Of a stretch of 64,000 bases of DNA, positions 1 to 12,300 are shown piece after piece; position 1 is the first letter of the stretch, and each line of letters opens with the position of its first letter. The DNA is taken from positions 138,088,658 through 138,152,657 of the forward strand of contig NC_092861.1 of the NCBI RefSeq assembly GCF_032062135.1, in the 5' to 3' direction. The position numbers and the translations under genes are program-made. This DNA is from Pyxicephalus adspersus. Its lineage: Eukaryota; Chordata; Amphibia; Anura; Pyxicephalidae. A model generated the notes under the pieces. The model did no database searches. It saw only the letters and a program-made list of their open reading frames with translations, and was not told where the DNA came from.

Positions 1-3000
1 TTTTTTTTTTCCAAAGAGAAAGAGTGAATGCAAGCTAAAATAATCCTTTTGTGGTCAGATTGTTGATTGTTTTGCATATTTTACATGTAGATTGTATGCA
101 ATTACTCAGGTTGTTTACGGTAAATACACATGCATGATATATATATATTAATCTTGTAATTTTGCTGGTAAACCACAGGGTTATAATTTCCTTTAATACA
201 TTTTTACCTTTTTTATTTACTTACTATATTATTCTGTTTCCTTTTGTGTTTTGGAAGATATTCAGGTGGATATTATGTGCAAAATAAGCTGTAATAAACA
301 GATATTTGTTTTTACTTAAAGCTGAACTAAACCTGCCATATTCACCTGTTCCCGTTCCCTCGCAGGGTTCTGTTGTCGTCTTCTCTTCCTGAAGACCCTC
401 TTCGGCCATTGTGATTGGCTGGGCCAGGTTGTTGTAACTCCCGCTCAGGAGTTCCTTAGTTCCCGGCATGTGCCGGGGAAGTTGGGATTGCTGGGTGGCC
501 TGGCAATCCAAGCTGAAACTCAGCTTATTTGACAGATACCCAAAGCTACAGACAGATGCGAGGGAATATTGCAGATGGGACATTGCCTCTTCCTTTCTGC
601 AAAAATGACCTGGCTGCATATTTAAAAATGGAAATTTAGTTCCGCTTTAAGGTGATCTAGAAGAGGTTATTTGATTGGGTGACATAGTTACCAAACGTTT
701 AGATTAACCAGCTTTGGGTTAAATAGTATTAAAGGAAATTTGTCATGAGAAAAATTTGTTTCAAACCACTGCTGATCAGAAATATATTTTGTATTCTTTT
801 AGACTGGCGTTAGTTACATTGAAACTCCAGACAGCTATAAAAACATAAATGGACACCACTAGATATTAATATTCACAAATCATTAAATATCTTTAAGTAC
901 CTGAATTTGACTTGTTATGAGACTCTCTCTATACTTTAAACCTCATAGCTTAGATTAGGCGACACAGGAATGGGAGCAGATGAGGTATATTACATGTAAA
1001 TGTGCTTATAGAGAGAAGAGTGAGCAGAAGGATTACTTCAATGCACCGCTGCTGCTTTTTTACTGTCCAGGTATGCTAGGGGTGAATAAAGGCCATAGAT
1101 TAGATTGCTAGAATGCTAGATTGCTGTAGTTTGTGTTGTCATTCACCTGGTTGTGCAGTCGGACTACCTAAGTGTCTGAACTGGACAAAAATAAAAGTAG
1201 TTGGCATGTAAAACAACTCACTTTTATGTATGCATTTCATATGTTTATCAGTTTGCCTGAAGTTTAGCTCCAAGCTGACCTCCAGACAGAAAGCTAAAAT
1301 AAAAATGTTTCCACATGTAAAAAAACTTTTTTGTGCAACCAACCTTGAGTCCACAGACACTTGCCATACTGTATAGCCAGGTCTATAACCTATATACACA
1401 TTACAACATAACACCGGTAGATTTCTTATTGCCCTTTTTTTTTTTACACAATTTTAGCAATAGAGTTGACGAGCAATCTGTTTTACTAGAGTGTAAGCAT
1501 TGCCCCAGTAGCTCTACAATGGGTAAAGTTGATGCCTTCTGCTGATGTGAGAGCTTTGAATCAGTAGGGGCATTCCATAGGGGTTCTTGTTTAGGCAATT
1601 CTTATTGTAGGGGGACAAAACCCTGTGCTGCTTTTGTCACCCAGCCGCACGCTTTCTTAATGAGGACTGTGTGCAGCTATGGTGAGACACATTTCAATGA
1701 CATGGTCTGCTGATATAAGGAGACTGACACAAGCACAGCCTTGTAAGCATTGCTAGAGTCTATATAGACAGGAATATATAAGTGCAAAGTGGCTGCAGGG
1801 GAAAAAAAAGCACATATATTTAACATGAATAGTGAGCGTGTTATAATCCACACGTATGATCCACACATAACTTCAAAATGACCAAAAGGGTAAATGAGAC
1901 TTGCCTAAACCATCCTATTAGAAAAGATCTTACTTTGCCAAAATCAAATCCAATCTTTACCAATCAAATTGAATTACTATAGCTAAGAATTAGCACACAT
2001 TAAAATATAGCTTATGCAGCGAGCTTTACATGTAGTGGCTGCTTTAATGTTCTCTTTTCTAGTATCCCTTAATTTTTGCCTGGCGATCATGCCATCAATA
2101 CACTTCCTGTCCTACGGTGACAACAGTCATATTTACTATTGTATTGTTACTCCAAGGCTCCCTACCACACACTGCAGAACACAATAGTATTTCCCAACTG
2201 GTATAACATTCCCCAAAACAAATGCCACATCCCAGTATATTCAAATACCAAAGGAGACCGGTTTTTATATGATTGTTTAATAAATATATATTTTTATTTT
2301 TAATTTGGTACATTGTGGTTTTGATATGAATTTTAAAAGTCCCCTTTTCGCCTTCTCCTTTGATATTTGCACCACAGAACACATTCACCTCTCCTAATTT
2401 CCATAATTTAAAAAACAGTTGAGGGTCAGATCCAAAAGTTTGCAGTTTTAGTACAACCGAGCCAGTGTGTTGGCACAAACAGGAAGTAAAAAGTTTTTTT
2501 TTTGTTTTTTTACATTTTTTTATTCAGATATTGCAAAACTTCTTTAATTGATCTATAATATGACAGTAGGTCCTATCTGTACCACGTCCCAAATATCTAT
2601 TAATCCACCACCAGTCACATTAAAAGGGCTTTTAAGGTACAAAATGCCTTTAATGACAAGTGTATAGAAAGAGAGGAAGAAAGAAGACAAGTAGCGCACC
2701 TTATTATTTGTATATACATTGGAGAAAGCGAATAGGCAAATACTGGTACTTAATGGTCTTTGTGAAAGCATGTAATAACTTTTTAAAAATAACATTATTT
2801 TTCATACGTCTTTGGATTTCAGTATAAAAAAAACTGATCAACTCCAGCTATATATAAAATATGTATACTGTATGGTGTTATTAGTCGGCTAATAATATAG
2901 ACGTGTATACTATATGGTGTTAATAGTCGGTAATAATATAGATATACATCTGTAACACCTATATCTCCTGGGATTCTGCATTGTTTGCATAGCTCTCCTA

Positions 3001-3289
3001 CAGTGCAGGGAAAAGAGGGGGGAGAGTCAGATTGAAGTAAGACTGGTAGTGAAAAGCTGTCAGTGGCTCTGAAAATAATTAGCATTCCTTTCACTCACCA
3101 GTTAGATATGTGCTCCCAAACCACATAATCTCTATGCCTCAGTGATCATTGTTGCCATTCCAGCCTCTCATCAGGGTGACATCTCACACCAAAATGATTT
3201 CTTATAAATTAATCTTGATAACATGACAGTCCCAGTAATTTCACTAGAACGCTTTCTCTATCGTTTTTTTTTTCTGCTTCCTTCAACAG
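1..3289 (+). other. LRPPRC: Upstream LRPPRC intron (partial)
   Basis: AT-rich non-coding sequence. The exon for the mammalian segment ending EPRGPTE was not found here, so the whole stretch is probably intron. It contains a TTAA-flanked MITE at 316-650; I recognise nothing else. Confidence 0.7.
316..650. mobile_element. TTAA-flanked MITE (agcggaactaaa family)
   Basis: The left end TTAA-agctgaactaaac (316-332) and the right end atttagttccgct-TTAA (634-650) are near-perfect terminal inverted repeats flanked by TTAA. This is the target-site signature of piggyBac-type transposition. The 335-bp interior has no transposase ORF, so it is non-autonomous. Related ends occur near 10063, 38300, 43645 and 57883. 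Confidence 0.7.
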
Positions 3290-3396
3290 AATCTGTTGGC
3301 TATTTTCTGTACCGCTTGATTGACAGCATGAGTGACTCAGAGGTACAAGCCAAAGAGGAACATCTGAAACAATACTTCCATCAGCTTAAGGAGATG
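3290..3396 (+). CDS. LRPPRC: LRPPRC exon 1 in window
   Basis: The acceptor is a T-rich tract ending ttcaacag and the donor is atg|gtacta. The exon enters in phase 1 (one base of a Glu codon comes from the upstream exon) and leaves in phase 0. It encodes [20 protein letters not shown] and then [15 protein letters not shown], almost identical to the mammalian segment [19 protein letters not shown]. This is the most conserved exon here and it anchors the gene call. The following intron is only 239 nt. Confidence 0.95.
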
Positions 3397-6300
3397 GTAC
3401 TATTTTCAGTTTTTTTTTCTCCCCTACATAATGTCTGTCCTGCCTGACATGTATCTATTAGATTTTTAAATTGCTGCTTTTAAGTCGAACCCAACCACTT
3501 CTCAATGTCATGGCGGTAGCTGGAGACTTAAATTATGTTGGAGATAATTTCTGTTAGACAGATTTCATTTAGTCTGTGTTTTAAAACTAATCCATATCTT
3601 TCTACCCCCCCTTGCCGCCTTTCTTTATGGAACAGGACGTTACGGTTGACGATAAAAAGGCTGTGAAAATCATTGAATTATTGAAAGCTCGTGAAGTTCC
3701 TGTCTTAATTGAGGTCTGTACTTTTCTTTTTGACTTTTTTTTTTTTTGTGGGTTTTAATTAAAAAATGATGTCTGTTAGAGTCTTGAGGGCATAGTTTTA
3801 GAGCAGCAAATGTGACTTTTAACAAACAAACATAGAGTTCCTGTAAGAGGAATTGGACGCTGTCATTTTAAACATATACATACACATAAATGTTTTTAAA
3901 AAAAGTCACATTTCTGCTTTTCAATAATGACTGGAAGAGTCGATGTGTATTAAAGTGTCATGAGGCAAAATACCTATCTGAAAATCCTCACCACTCTTTC
4001 TAAAGGTAAACATAAGGGTGTGAATGCTGTGCTAGCCCAAACCCAAATTGTGCCCCCTTTTGCCAATTTCCCAAATTGTGCCCCCTTTTGCCGATTTTCC
4101 CATGCATCTAATATCGTCCAACTAAGATTACTGGTTGGCATTGTTTCACCCCATTAATGATATACTCTTGCTTTTTTGTATACACAGCAGATATCCACTG
4201 TGTTCCCATGGTGCAGTGGCTGTTATGGCCCTCTATGTGGGGTGCCTCCAACATAAGTGGCACAAGCCCACTTAATGATGTAGCCTGTGGCATCAAGCAA
4301 ATTATGGCTGGGCTGAAGTTGCTAACATGAGAACAGTGGCCAGTCTTTGTTTTTGCAAACATTCCTATGTTCTTAACACACAATAAATACATTTTAGAAT
4401 AAGCCCCCCCAATGGCCACTTCAGTTGCATGCACTGTGGAGCAACTTATTGTATATTTTTTTTTTTTTTTTTTAAGCTTAATAGCTGTTTCTGCTTCCCT
4501 ACTAATCTATCATGAAAATCAGAAGAGCACTGTTTATTATTTTATTATTATTACACAGTATTTATATAGCGCCAACATATTACGCAGTGCTGTACAATGT
4601 GCATAGTCATGTCACTAGCTGTCCCTCAAAGGGGCTCACAATCTAATGTCCCTACCTCAGTCACATGTCATTACCACAGTATAAGTTCAATTTTGGGGGG
4701 AAGCCAATTAACCTTACTGCATGTTTTTGAAATAAAGAGTGCTTAGTTACATAAATTACTTAAATGCTTCACCTCCTACTATACTACTGGTAATTGTGGA
4801 TATAAATTTATACAATTGTACAATTTATCAGTTACTCATAATTAGTAAATCCTGTTTGTTTAGAGTATAGTAAATATTTAAATGTTTAAAACTTGGTTGT
4901 AGTTCTACTGCAAGGTCCAAAGAATGTTGACGTCCCCTTTGTCCATACTGCCCAAAAAATCTGTTTTACATGCTGGTTAACACACCTGGCATTATTATTA
5001 TTATTATTAATATACAGTATTTAGCTTCAACATATAACGCTACACAGGAGGAGGAGAGGACCCCCAGAAGAGCTTACAATCTAAGAGGTGGGGGGAAGTA
5101 GAATCTTATTATCCCCTCATTGCAGCCCAGTGGCTTATCTGGATCTAGTGGTGATAAATGTAATAGGATTGTGAAGGATAAAAAAAGACTGATGGATAAC
5201 ACCGCTAAGGGTATCTTTTGTTGAATAGAGGTCTGGAAAATAAATGAAATATATTTATATAAAATTAATGTGTGTAAAAATTTGCATCATGCAAAAGTGG
5301 TGATGAGAAAATTTGCTTTTAGGTCCGTAATCCATTATCTCCTGGAAAGTTTACATTTCTGGAACATATGCATGCATATGTATACAATCTGCAGCACATC
5401 TCCCAATTCATCCTTTAAGGAATTATATATTAGGGCGAATCAGCAATTTTCCCGATTGAGTCAACATTCGGCATAAATTTAGCAAGCTGACTGTTCGCAA
5501 TAAATGTGTGTATAAAAAGTTGATTTTGCATAATAAATGTTTTTGTTTTTTTTCCCCCCAGCAATTTAAAAAATTGGTTTCTGCACATGTATCTGCTGCC
5601 AAGGTATGTAATGTTTACCTTTTCCCCTATAATATTTACCGAGTAAAGCTTCTCCTCTTGTCTCTCTCTGATATCATTCGGAGCTGACCTTTCTGAAGGG
5701 TCTTCTAGATGCATTGGATTTGTGGTACCCCGCTGCATGCTTTGCTTCTTCCTGCCGGATCCTACTATACTACTCTGCCCTGTAATGCTGTAGGGTCTGT
5801 TTGAAACCACAACACGCAGTGTGAAAAGCAGGCATTCAACACTCTTGGAAATGGGGAATGGAGAATTTTTTTCCAGCAAGCTTATCTTTTGTTGACTGGT
5901 TTTGGTGGCACCTCCCCACCATTGGAGAGAAAAGTATTAACATTTTTTTTTTGTTTTGGTCAAAGTTTGTCAAATAAATGTCCTGTCTAAGAATTATGGA
6001 CTTAAAGGCTTTTGTGTAAGAAAGTTGCTCAGCCAGTCTCTGTACTGACAGCACTGTTCTATGAAGGAGGAGCAGGAAGCATGCTGCGGCACCCTTCCCA
6101 GTAGTAATCAAACAATTTCTTGGGGATGTTCACAAAGTAATTTTGGAGCGAATGCTGTACAAATTCTGGATTGTAACCCAAAGTTTATCAAGAACAATCA
6201 TTGTGGATGACTAAAATCTAGCATTTGTACAGGGCCAATGATTTCTTGAGGTACCCCAAGTTTTGGGCACAGCACAGTTGTACATTTTTACCAAGATTAA

Positions 6301-9300
6301 AAGATAATTTTTGTGTTGCCTCTCCTTCTGTTTCTGATCTCCAACATCCGATTCCTTCGTACATAGAATCAGTGAATCCTATTTCCTTGGGCAGGCTTTC
6401 CAATGGTGACAATAGTAAACCATGTGGTGTTGAAACAGCCCCTTGTAGTATCCATTAGAAGGCCTTGTGAAATGATGACGACACCGCAACATAATTGGGA
6501 AACAGACAGTGATAGAGCTTTGTCAGGCTAAAATGGGACACACGTAAACAAGGACCTTAGTGGCAGGATTACCAGAGGTATTTTAATCACTTTAGAAATG
6601 ACAAGAACATGTTATGTTGGGAGATTTCATTAGATTGGGTTTACAAGTATTTTATAACAACAGTTTCTTATGATGAGACACAATCTTCTATATGGGCTAC
6701 ACGGTACGTGTACAAAGTCTCTGTCATCCTCTCCTGCATCCTTTGTAATTGATGTGATAGCTGTGTAGTTTTGGATTTTTACTTATTGTATGTCATTTAT
6801 TTTATTTCATTTTAGACTGTAAACATCCCTGAAATGGAAGAACAATTAGAGAAGAGGAAAGCCAACAATGAACCTTTTGATAAGACCTTACAGAGCCTAC
6901 TTGTTGCACTAGTTGCGGAAGAGGTAAAGCATCTCCTTCACACTACACTGTTGGTTGGGTCTCCTGAATTTACAGCTTTTAATGTCCTTGGCAGCTAAGT
7001 GACATGACTTATTTGAAGTCATTGGCCACCTGTTTGGGGGACTGGTAGTGATTCAGCCTAAATGAGGTGGGTCAGTAGGAGGTACTGGAAGCATCTAAGC
7101 CTGTAGGCTTATGTATTTCAGAACCAGGGAAGTCTCTGAATGGATGGGATAAAACAAAGTATGGTTTGCATGTTATTTACTTACAATAATCTTGGTTGTG
7201 TGGACATTCATTGTAAGCTCTTCGGGGTAGGGTCCTCTCCTCCTGTATCACTGTCTGTATTAGTCTGTCATTTGCAACCCCTATTTAATGTACAGCGCTG
7301 GCGCTATATGAATCCTGTTTAAAAATATTAATTCAAAGCCCTGACACTGCTGCTGGGTGCCACCATCTAATACTTATTGTTAGAAGCCTGAGCAGACTCG
7401 GAGCTGTTACTCAAGTGCGGGATTGTAGGGTCATTAGACACTGCCTGGTAAAGAACTATAGTCATCATGACTTTATTTACCTTGCCATACTAAAGGTGTT
7501 GATCTGCCATGATACTCCGCATGATTAATAGCCCTATTAAACTAGTTCCTAGCAGTCCCGGTGCAGACTGTGCTGCTTTCCATCTTTATGTCAGCCAACA
7601 GATATGCTTTTTTCCCCAGCACATTTACAATTTAAATTGGACCCACTTTTAATGTTTGGGATTAAAATTCCATTTTCCCAAGGAGGGATAGAATTCTGTC
7701 CGATAAAGGTATTTGTTCTGTTCGATGGTCAGCATCCAGATGTACTTGATATTCATTTCTCAAGAGCGCCTACAATTTGTGGGATATCATCAGACTTTTG
7801 GGGGCAATTTCTTGTTCTAAACAATTTCATTCCTTACCCATGGTTTTCTGCCAAAGATGATTGCAGCGCTGTATTTTGTATCTCAAGAAATCCACTTTAA
7901 GATTACTCGCTTGTGACAACATTACAGATAACATAGTATTTGAAGCCTGAGATAATTTAAAGGTTTAGTCCTTGGCAGGCTGTGTTTAGAGGAATGTCTG
8001 TTTTCTTGTGCCTGGAACATTTTAACTAACCTTTTCATGCATGCTTATCTCCAGCTGAAGTCCGTAATTGTGTTTTGTGTTTCAGCGCATCTATTATCAA
8101 TTCTTGTGTTGTGCATCAAGTGTATGTTGTTTTTTGTGTGTGTGTGTGCGTATAAACATTGCTATACATGCATATATGTGTAAAGTGTGTAAACCCCTTT
8201 GAGTTATTGTGGAAAGCTTCTTTTAAGACATTCAAGTTTAATTGCCATGGATGTCCCCATTGGTGACCCTCGATTTGTACAGATAACCAGAAAGTGAAAT
8301 GACATTCAAAGAGTGAGGGTATACCTTATATAGGGACATCCAATATGACAATGGACTTTGTAAAGCACTTCATAATATGTGGCTACTATATAAATACAAA
8401 AGTGAATAAATAATATTGATGATAATCTGTTTTGAGGACAACTTTAAGATGAGAATCCCTCCCGGACACACTCTTCTTTAAGTTTTCTGTTTTGTTTGAG
8501 GGTTCAGAAATGAAAGGTAATTTCACCTCATCTCTCAGAAATATCTCTAGCCAAAACTTTGGTTTCAAAAAAGGAGGGGAGGTGTTAATGCTGTCCTGGG
8601 CTGGGTTAGTCTACGTACACATGTCAGATGATTCTCGTCGGATAATCTCATGTCTAGTATCGGACGAGAATCTGGCGTGTGTACAGCGCTCGGATGGATC
8701 CATTAACGACAACTGATCAATATACAAGTGAAGGGGAGAGGGTACAGTGAGGTGCTGCTCTGTTGGAACAAAACGGTGCTGTACAGCGCTCGCTCAGATC
8801 CTTTAGAAAAGATCTTTTCCAACAACAAATATTGAACATGTGTACGTAGCCTAGCCTAGCTTGACAAAAATGTTTATCAGATGGAAGCTGAAGGAAAATC
8901 TTTAGAAGGGATTTGCAAACAGGTCAGCAAGACAGGGGGCTTTTATTGGATCACACTGAAACAATAACAAACTCTTGTGTACTGCTGACTTTACATGAGT
9001 ATTATTACTGCCCAAGGTTTCTCTTTACATCTTGTCCCACTCGCAATGTTTTATTATACAGTAAATAAGGAAATGAAACTCTTTAAAAAAAAAAAAAAAA
9101 AAGTCTTGATCCCCTGTTAGCTTTATTATTTTGGTCTGTGTCCCTACTGTATATTTTGAGAGGGTGAACAGGGGATAAACGTGCAGGAGACGACTCGATT
9201 CTGGAATATCAAAAGAATTAACAATAGCTTGGTTGTTAGCCTACCAACTTTTCAACATAGACAATTGCAAACGATCACAACAAAAAGTTAGGTATTGTAC

Positions 9301-12300
9301 GTATGTAACCCTAACCCACTCTGTCTTAGATTTATAAAAGTAATCACTTTTTTTCCTCTTAGAATTGCCGCTTCCAGACCACTAAACCCTAGATAATGTC
9401 TTACCCTAAAATGTAGGCTTATTCTGATCTCAACATGGACTTCAATGTGACAATAGCAATGAGGGATGACATTGTCTGCTTTGTTTCTGTATATACATTT
9501 GACCAGCAGTTCTGTATCTTCACCAATTTATTGTCTAAATATGGATGAAATTCACAAATTCCACAACGTTGAGGTCATTTTGAGCTTCTGAATAAATAGG
9601 CCTCATTAGAAAGAAAAGCAAATTGAACAGTCCAGGGGAGAAAACAAACAAACTTTGAAACAAGTTTCAGGATGGTGTTTATGGTGATTCAGTCTTGACC
9701 CACACATTCTTCTTTTTTTTTCTCCCAGCAGTAAGACATTTTGGTTGAGCGAGGTCTATAAAAGTTCACATAGGTTTAGCCTTTTTGTATAATGTATATT
9801 TTTTGTCTTGCAGAACCTGGATAAAGTTTTGGAGTTAACATCCAAGTATGGGGATGATTTTACTTTTGGCATGTATATGAAAGTCATGGGTTTGTGCTGT
9901 AACAAGAACGATCCAAAGGAAGCTCTGAAAATCATGGAGGAGGTGTAAGTAATTGATGTATTTGTATACAGTCACATTAGGGCAGGTGAAGTCTAGAACT
10001 CTGGAACATGTCCTTTATCTTCCAGCTCATCCGCCATTAGTTTGAAAAAATGGATAATAGACTTAAAGCGGCACTTTCACTTAAAAAAAAAAAAAAAATC
10101 ACAATCCTAACAAGTTGCATGCTGGCTCAGACTTTTTCTTCTCTCCAACACTCACCATAGTGTCTAGCATTAGCACTTTCTTTCCAGTTTTTTACACTTC
10201 ACCCAGTCTCATACTGTGCATGCGTGAGACTGGGAATTTTTATTTTTTATTTTACATTATGGGGAAGCTCCTGATGACGCATGCACAGAAGGAGCAGCCC
10301 ACAGCCTCCTGGGATATGTGACCTATGTATCCCAGGAGGCTGCAGGTTTCCCCTTCAGTCTCAACTTCTGCAGCAGTAAAAGTGGGAGGGCTGCCCCCCT
10401 CCCCCCACCAAAAAACACATATTTTTTTATTAAATGTTATATTATACCTTCTTTTACTGGATACAGTTCACCTGAATACAGGGGCTATCCAACCGCGGAA
10501 GCTTAAATACACAAAGTATGGGAATTAGCGATAATTGCTGATTATGGGGATGACCCTATCTCTACTACCCCCCACGTTCCTTCCTCTTTGTCTCTGTTCT
10601 ACTTGTTCCACAAACCCCCCCCTTTTTTCCCCTGTAAGATGAATATTTATATAGTTAAACATTGCTTAGGTTTGTTTGTTTATATACAATATACAAGAAT
10701 TCTATGATACTGATGCTTGTTTGTTTAATAATCTTAAAAATTGTTAAAAACTCCCTCTCCCTCTCCCTCACCCTCACCCTCTCTCCCTCTCCCCCTCCCT
10801 CTCTCTCTCTCTCTCCTCTCTCCTCTCTTCTTCTCTCTCTCCTCTCTCTCTCTCTCCCTTCTCCCCTTCCCTCTTTCTCTCTCTCTCCCTCTTTCTCTCC
10901 CCTCCCCCTCTCTCTCTCTCTCTCCTCTCTCCCCTCCCCCTATAACCTCCAGGTTAAATAAATGAAACATAAATGATCGTGTTTTAATAAGTTCCCGCTA
11001 TGTCTGTAAAGATTTTGTCTGACAACTAATTAAGGTCTAATTGATTAGGTTAATTGGCTTCCACCCATCTAACCCTAGAGTGAATGTGTGTCTGACGCTT
11101 GTAAGGCATGCTTTGGAGCATAAATTCTTTTAATTGTAATGTGCTCTAAAGTTAGTGTGTTGGAGCAATATAAAAAATGACCTTCTTTGTATACTCAAGT
11201 ATAAACCGAGATGCCATTATGAAAACAAATCTTGGTTTATACTTGAATGGATGGTGCTGTGTACTTATATGCTTTTATCTAACAAAATCTTGCAGAATAC
11301 TAGATAAGCTAAAGGTTCCACATCTCTTAAAAAGTGATGGAACAATTTCTCATCTTATCCAGAAGGCCTAGTGACATCACTTGGTCTATGATGTGGGGCA
11401 GAGCTGTGTTTATATCAACTGGACAGACAAATGCATGTACTTGGATCATTTAATGGAGCGCTCATATATGTACTATAGCTATGCACTATATATGTACTTA
11501 CATATGTACTATGTAGTATATAGTGTCTATAGCTTATAATAATTCTTTTATTGAGTATTATTGTGTGTGTGCGCATGTTTATTTTATTGAAAATATCATA
11601 TAATCATCATATAATTTCATAGTTTGACATTTTTTTTTCTTTTTTTTTTTTTTCCATTCAGGAAACGAAAAGGTTTTTCTGACGTACCTTCAACAGCCAA
11701 GTTCATTCAACTTGTTAAAGTGCTGGCAATAAATGGTCATGTAGAAGGTAAGCTCCATCCCTACAACATTAATTATTTTCATTCTGTAAAAATATCTCTC
11801 CACCCTGTGAAATAAAAGGGATTTGTTATTAATGGTATATCATGCCCTGGAAAGTGCCTGAACATTTTGCATATAAATTTGCATGTGAATTCACCCAAAG
11901 CCTCATGGACTGTGCAGGCCATTAGTTTTAATGGCTTGGCAGGCTTGTCATTTACATTTGCACAGCTCAGTGCATTTTGCATTTCTGTGGCTTTTTTTTT
12001 ATATTAGCATTGCTGTTTGGATTGAGTTTGAAGATCATGACTTATGGCACAAATTGCGTATGTGCCCACACTAATGGCTTTGTTTGTGCTTAAGGAGGTT
12101 TGATGGCTGAGCGTAAACCTAAAATGTTAACCTTCGTGGAAAGGAACCGGCAAAGCTCCTAAAGTGATAGGGGGATATTTCCCTCCCCCATTCTTTTAGC
12201 AATTTACCCATCTCTTGGAAATTTAGTTAAAGGTGTGAAAAAAATTGCAGGATGAAGTGAGTTTGGTTGATGCACTCCATTTTGAAGTTCTAGTACAGCT

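Larger units (their letters stand above)
3714..5561 (+). other. LRPPRC: LRPPRC intron between exons 2 and 3
   Basis: Non-coding. It carries a 20-nt imperfect tandem (ccaaattgtgccccctttgcc type) at about 4045-4095 and two SINE/LINE 3' tails at 4532-4735 and 4991-5101. I see nothing else to support. Confidence 0.8.
6924..9813 (+). other. LRPPRC: LRPPRC intron between exons 4 and 5
   Basis: Non-coding. It contains a retroelement tail at 7210-7330, a short TG run near 8134-8150, a CGTACACA-type MITE at 8608-8852 and a poly-A run at 9085-9102. Confidence 0.8.
9945..11661 (+). other. LRPPRC: LRPPRC intron between exons 5 and 6
   Basis: Non-coding. It holds a TTAA-type MITE (10063-10445), a CT-rich simple-sequence tract (10751-10941) and an 11450-11530 stretch of tatgtacta/tagtacata palindromic repeats. 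Confidence 0.8.

Noticed and set aside
803..862. Acceptor-like ttcttttag followed by a short open frame (TGVSYIETPDSY...)
   Set aside because: Does not match the LRPPRC residues expected upstream of exon 1 and has no donor before its stop.
10662..10970. Open frames on both strands through 10.7-10.97 kb
   Set aside because: Product of a pure CT/GA tract; Ser/Leu/Pro or Arg/Glu runs with no domain and no splice context.
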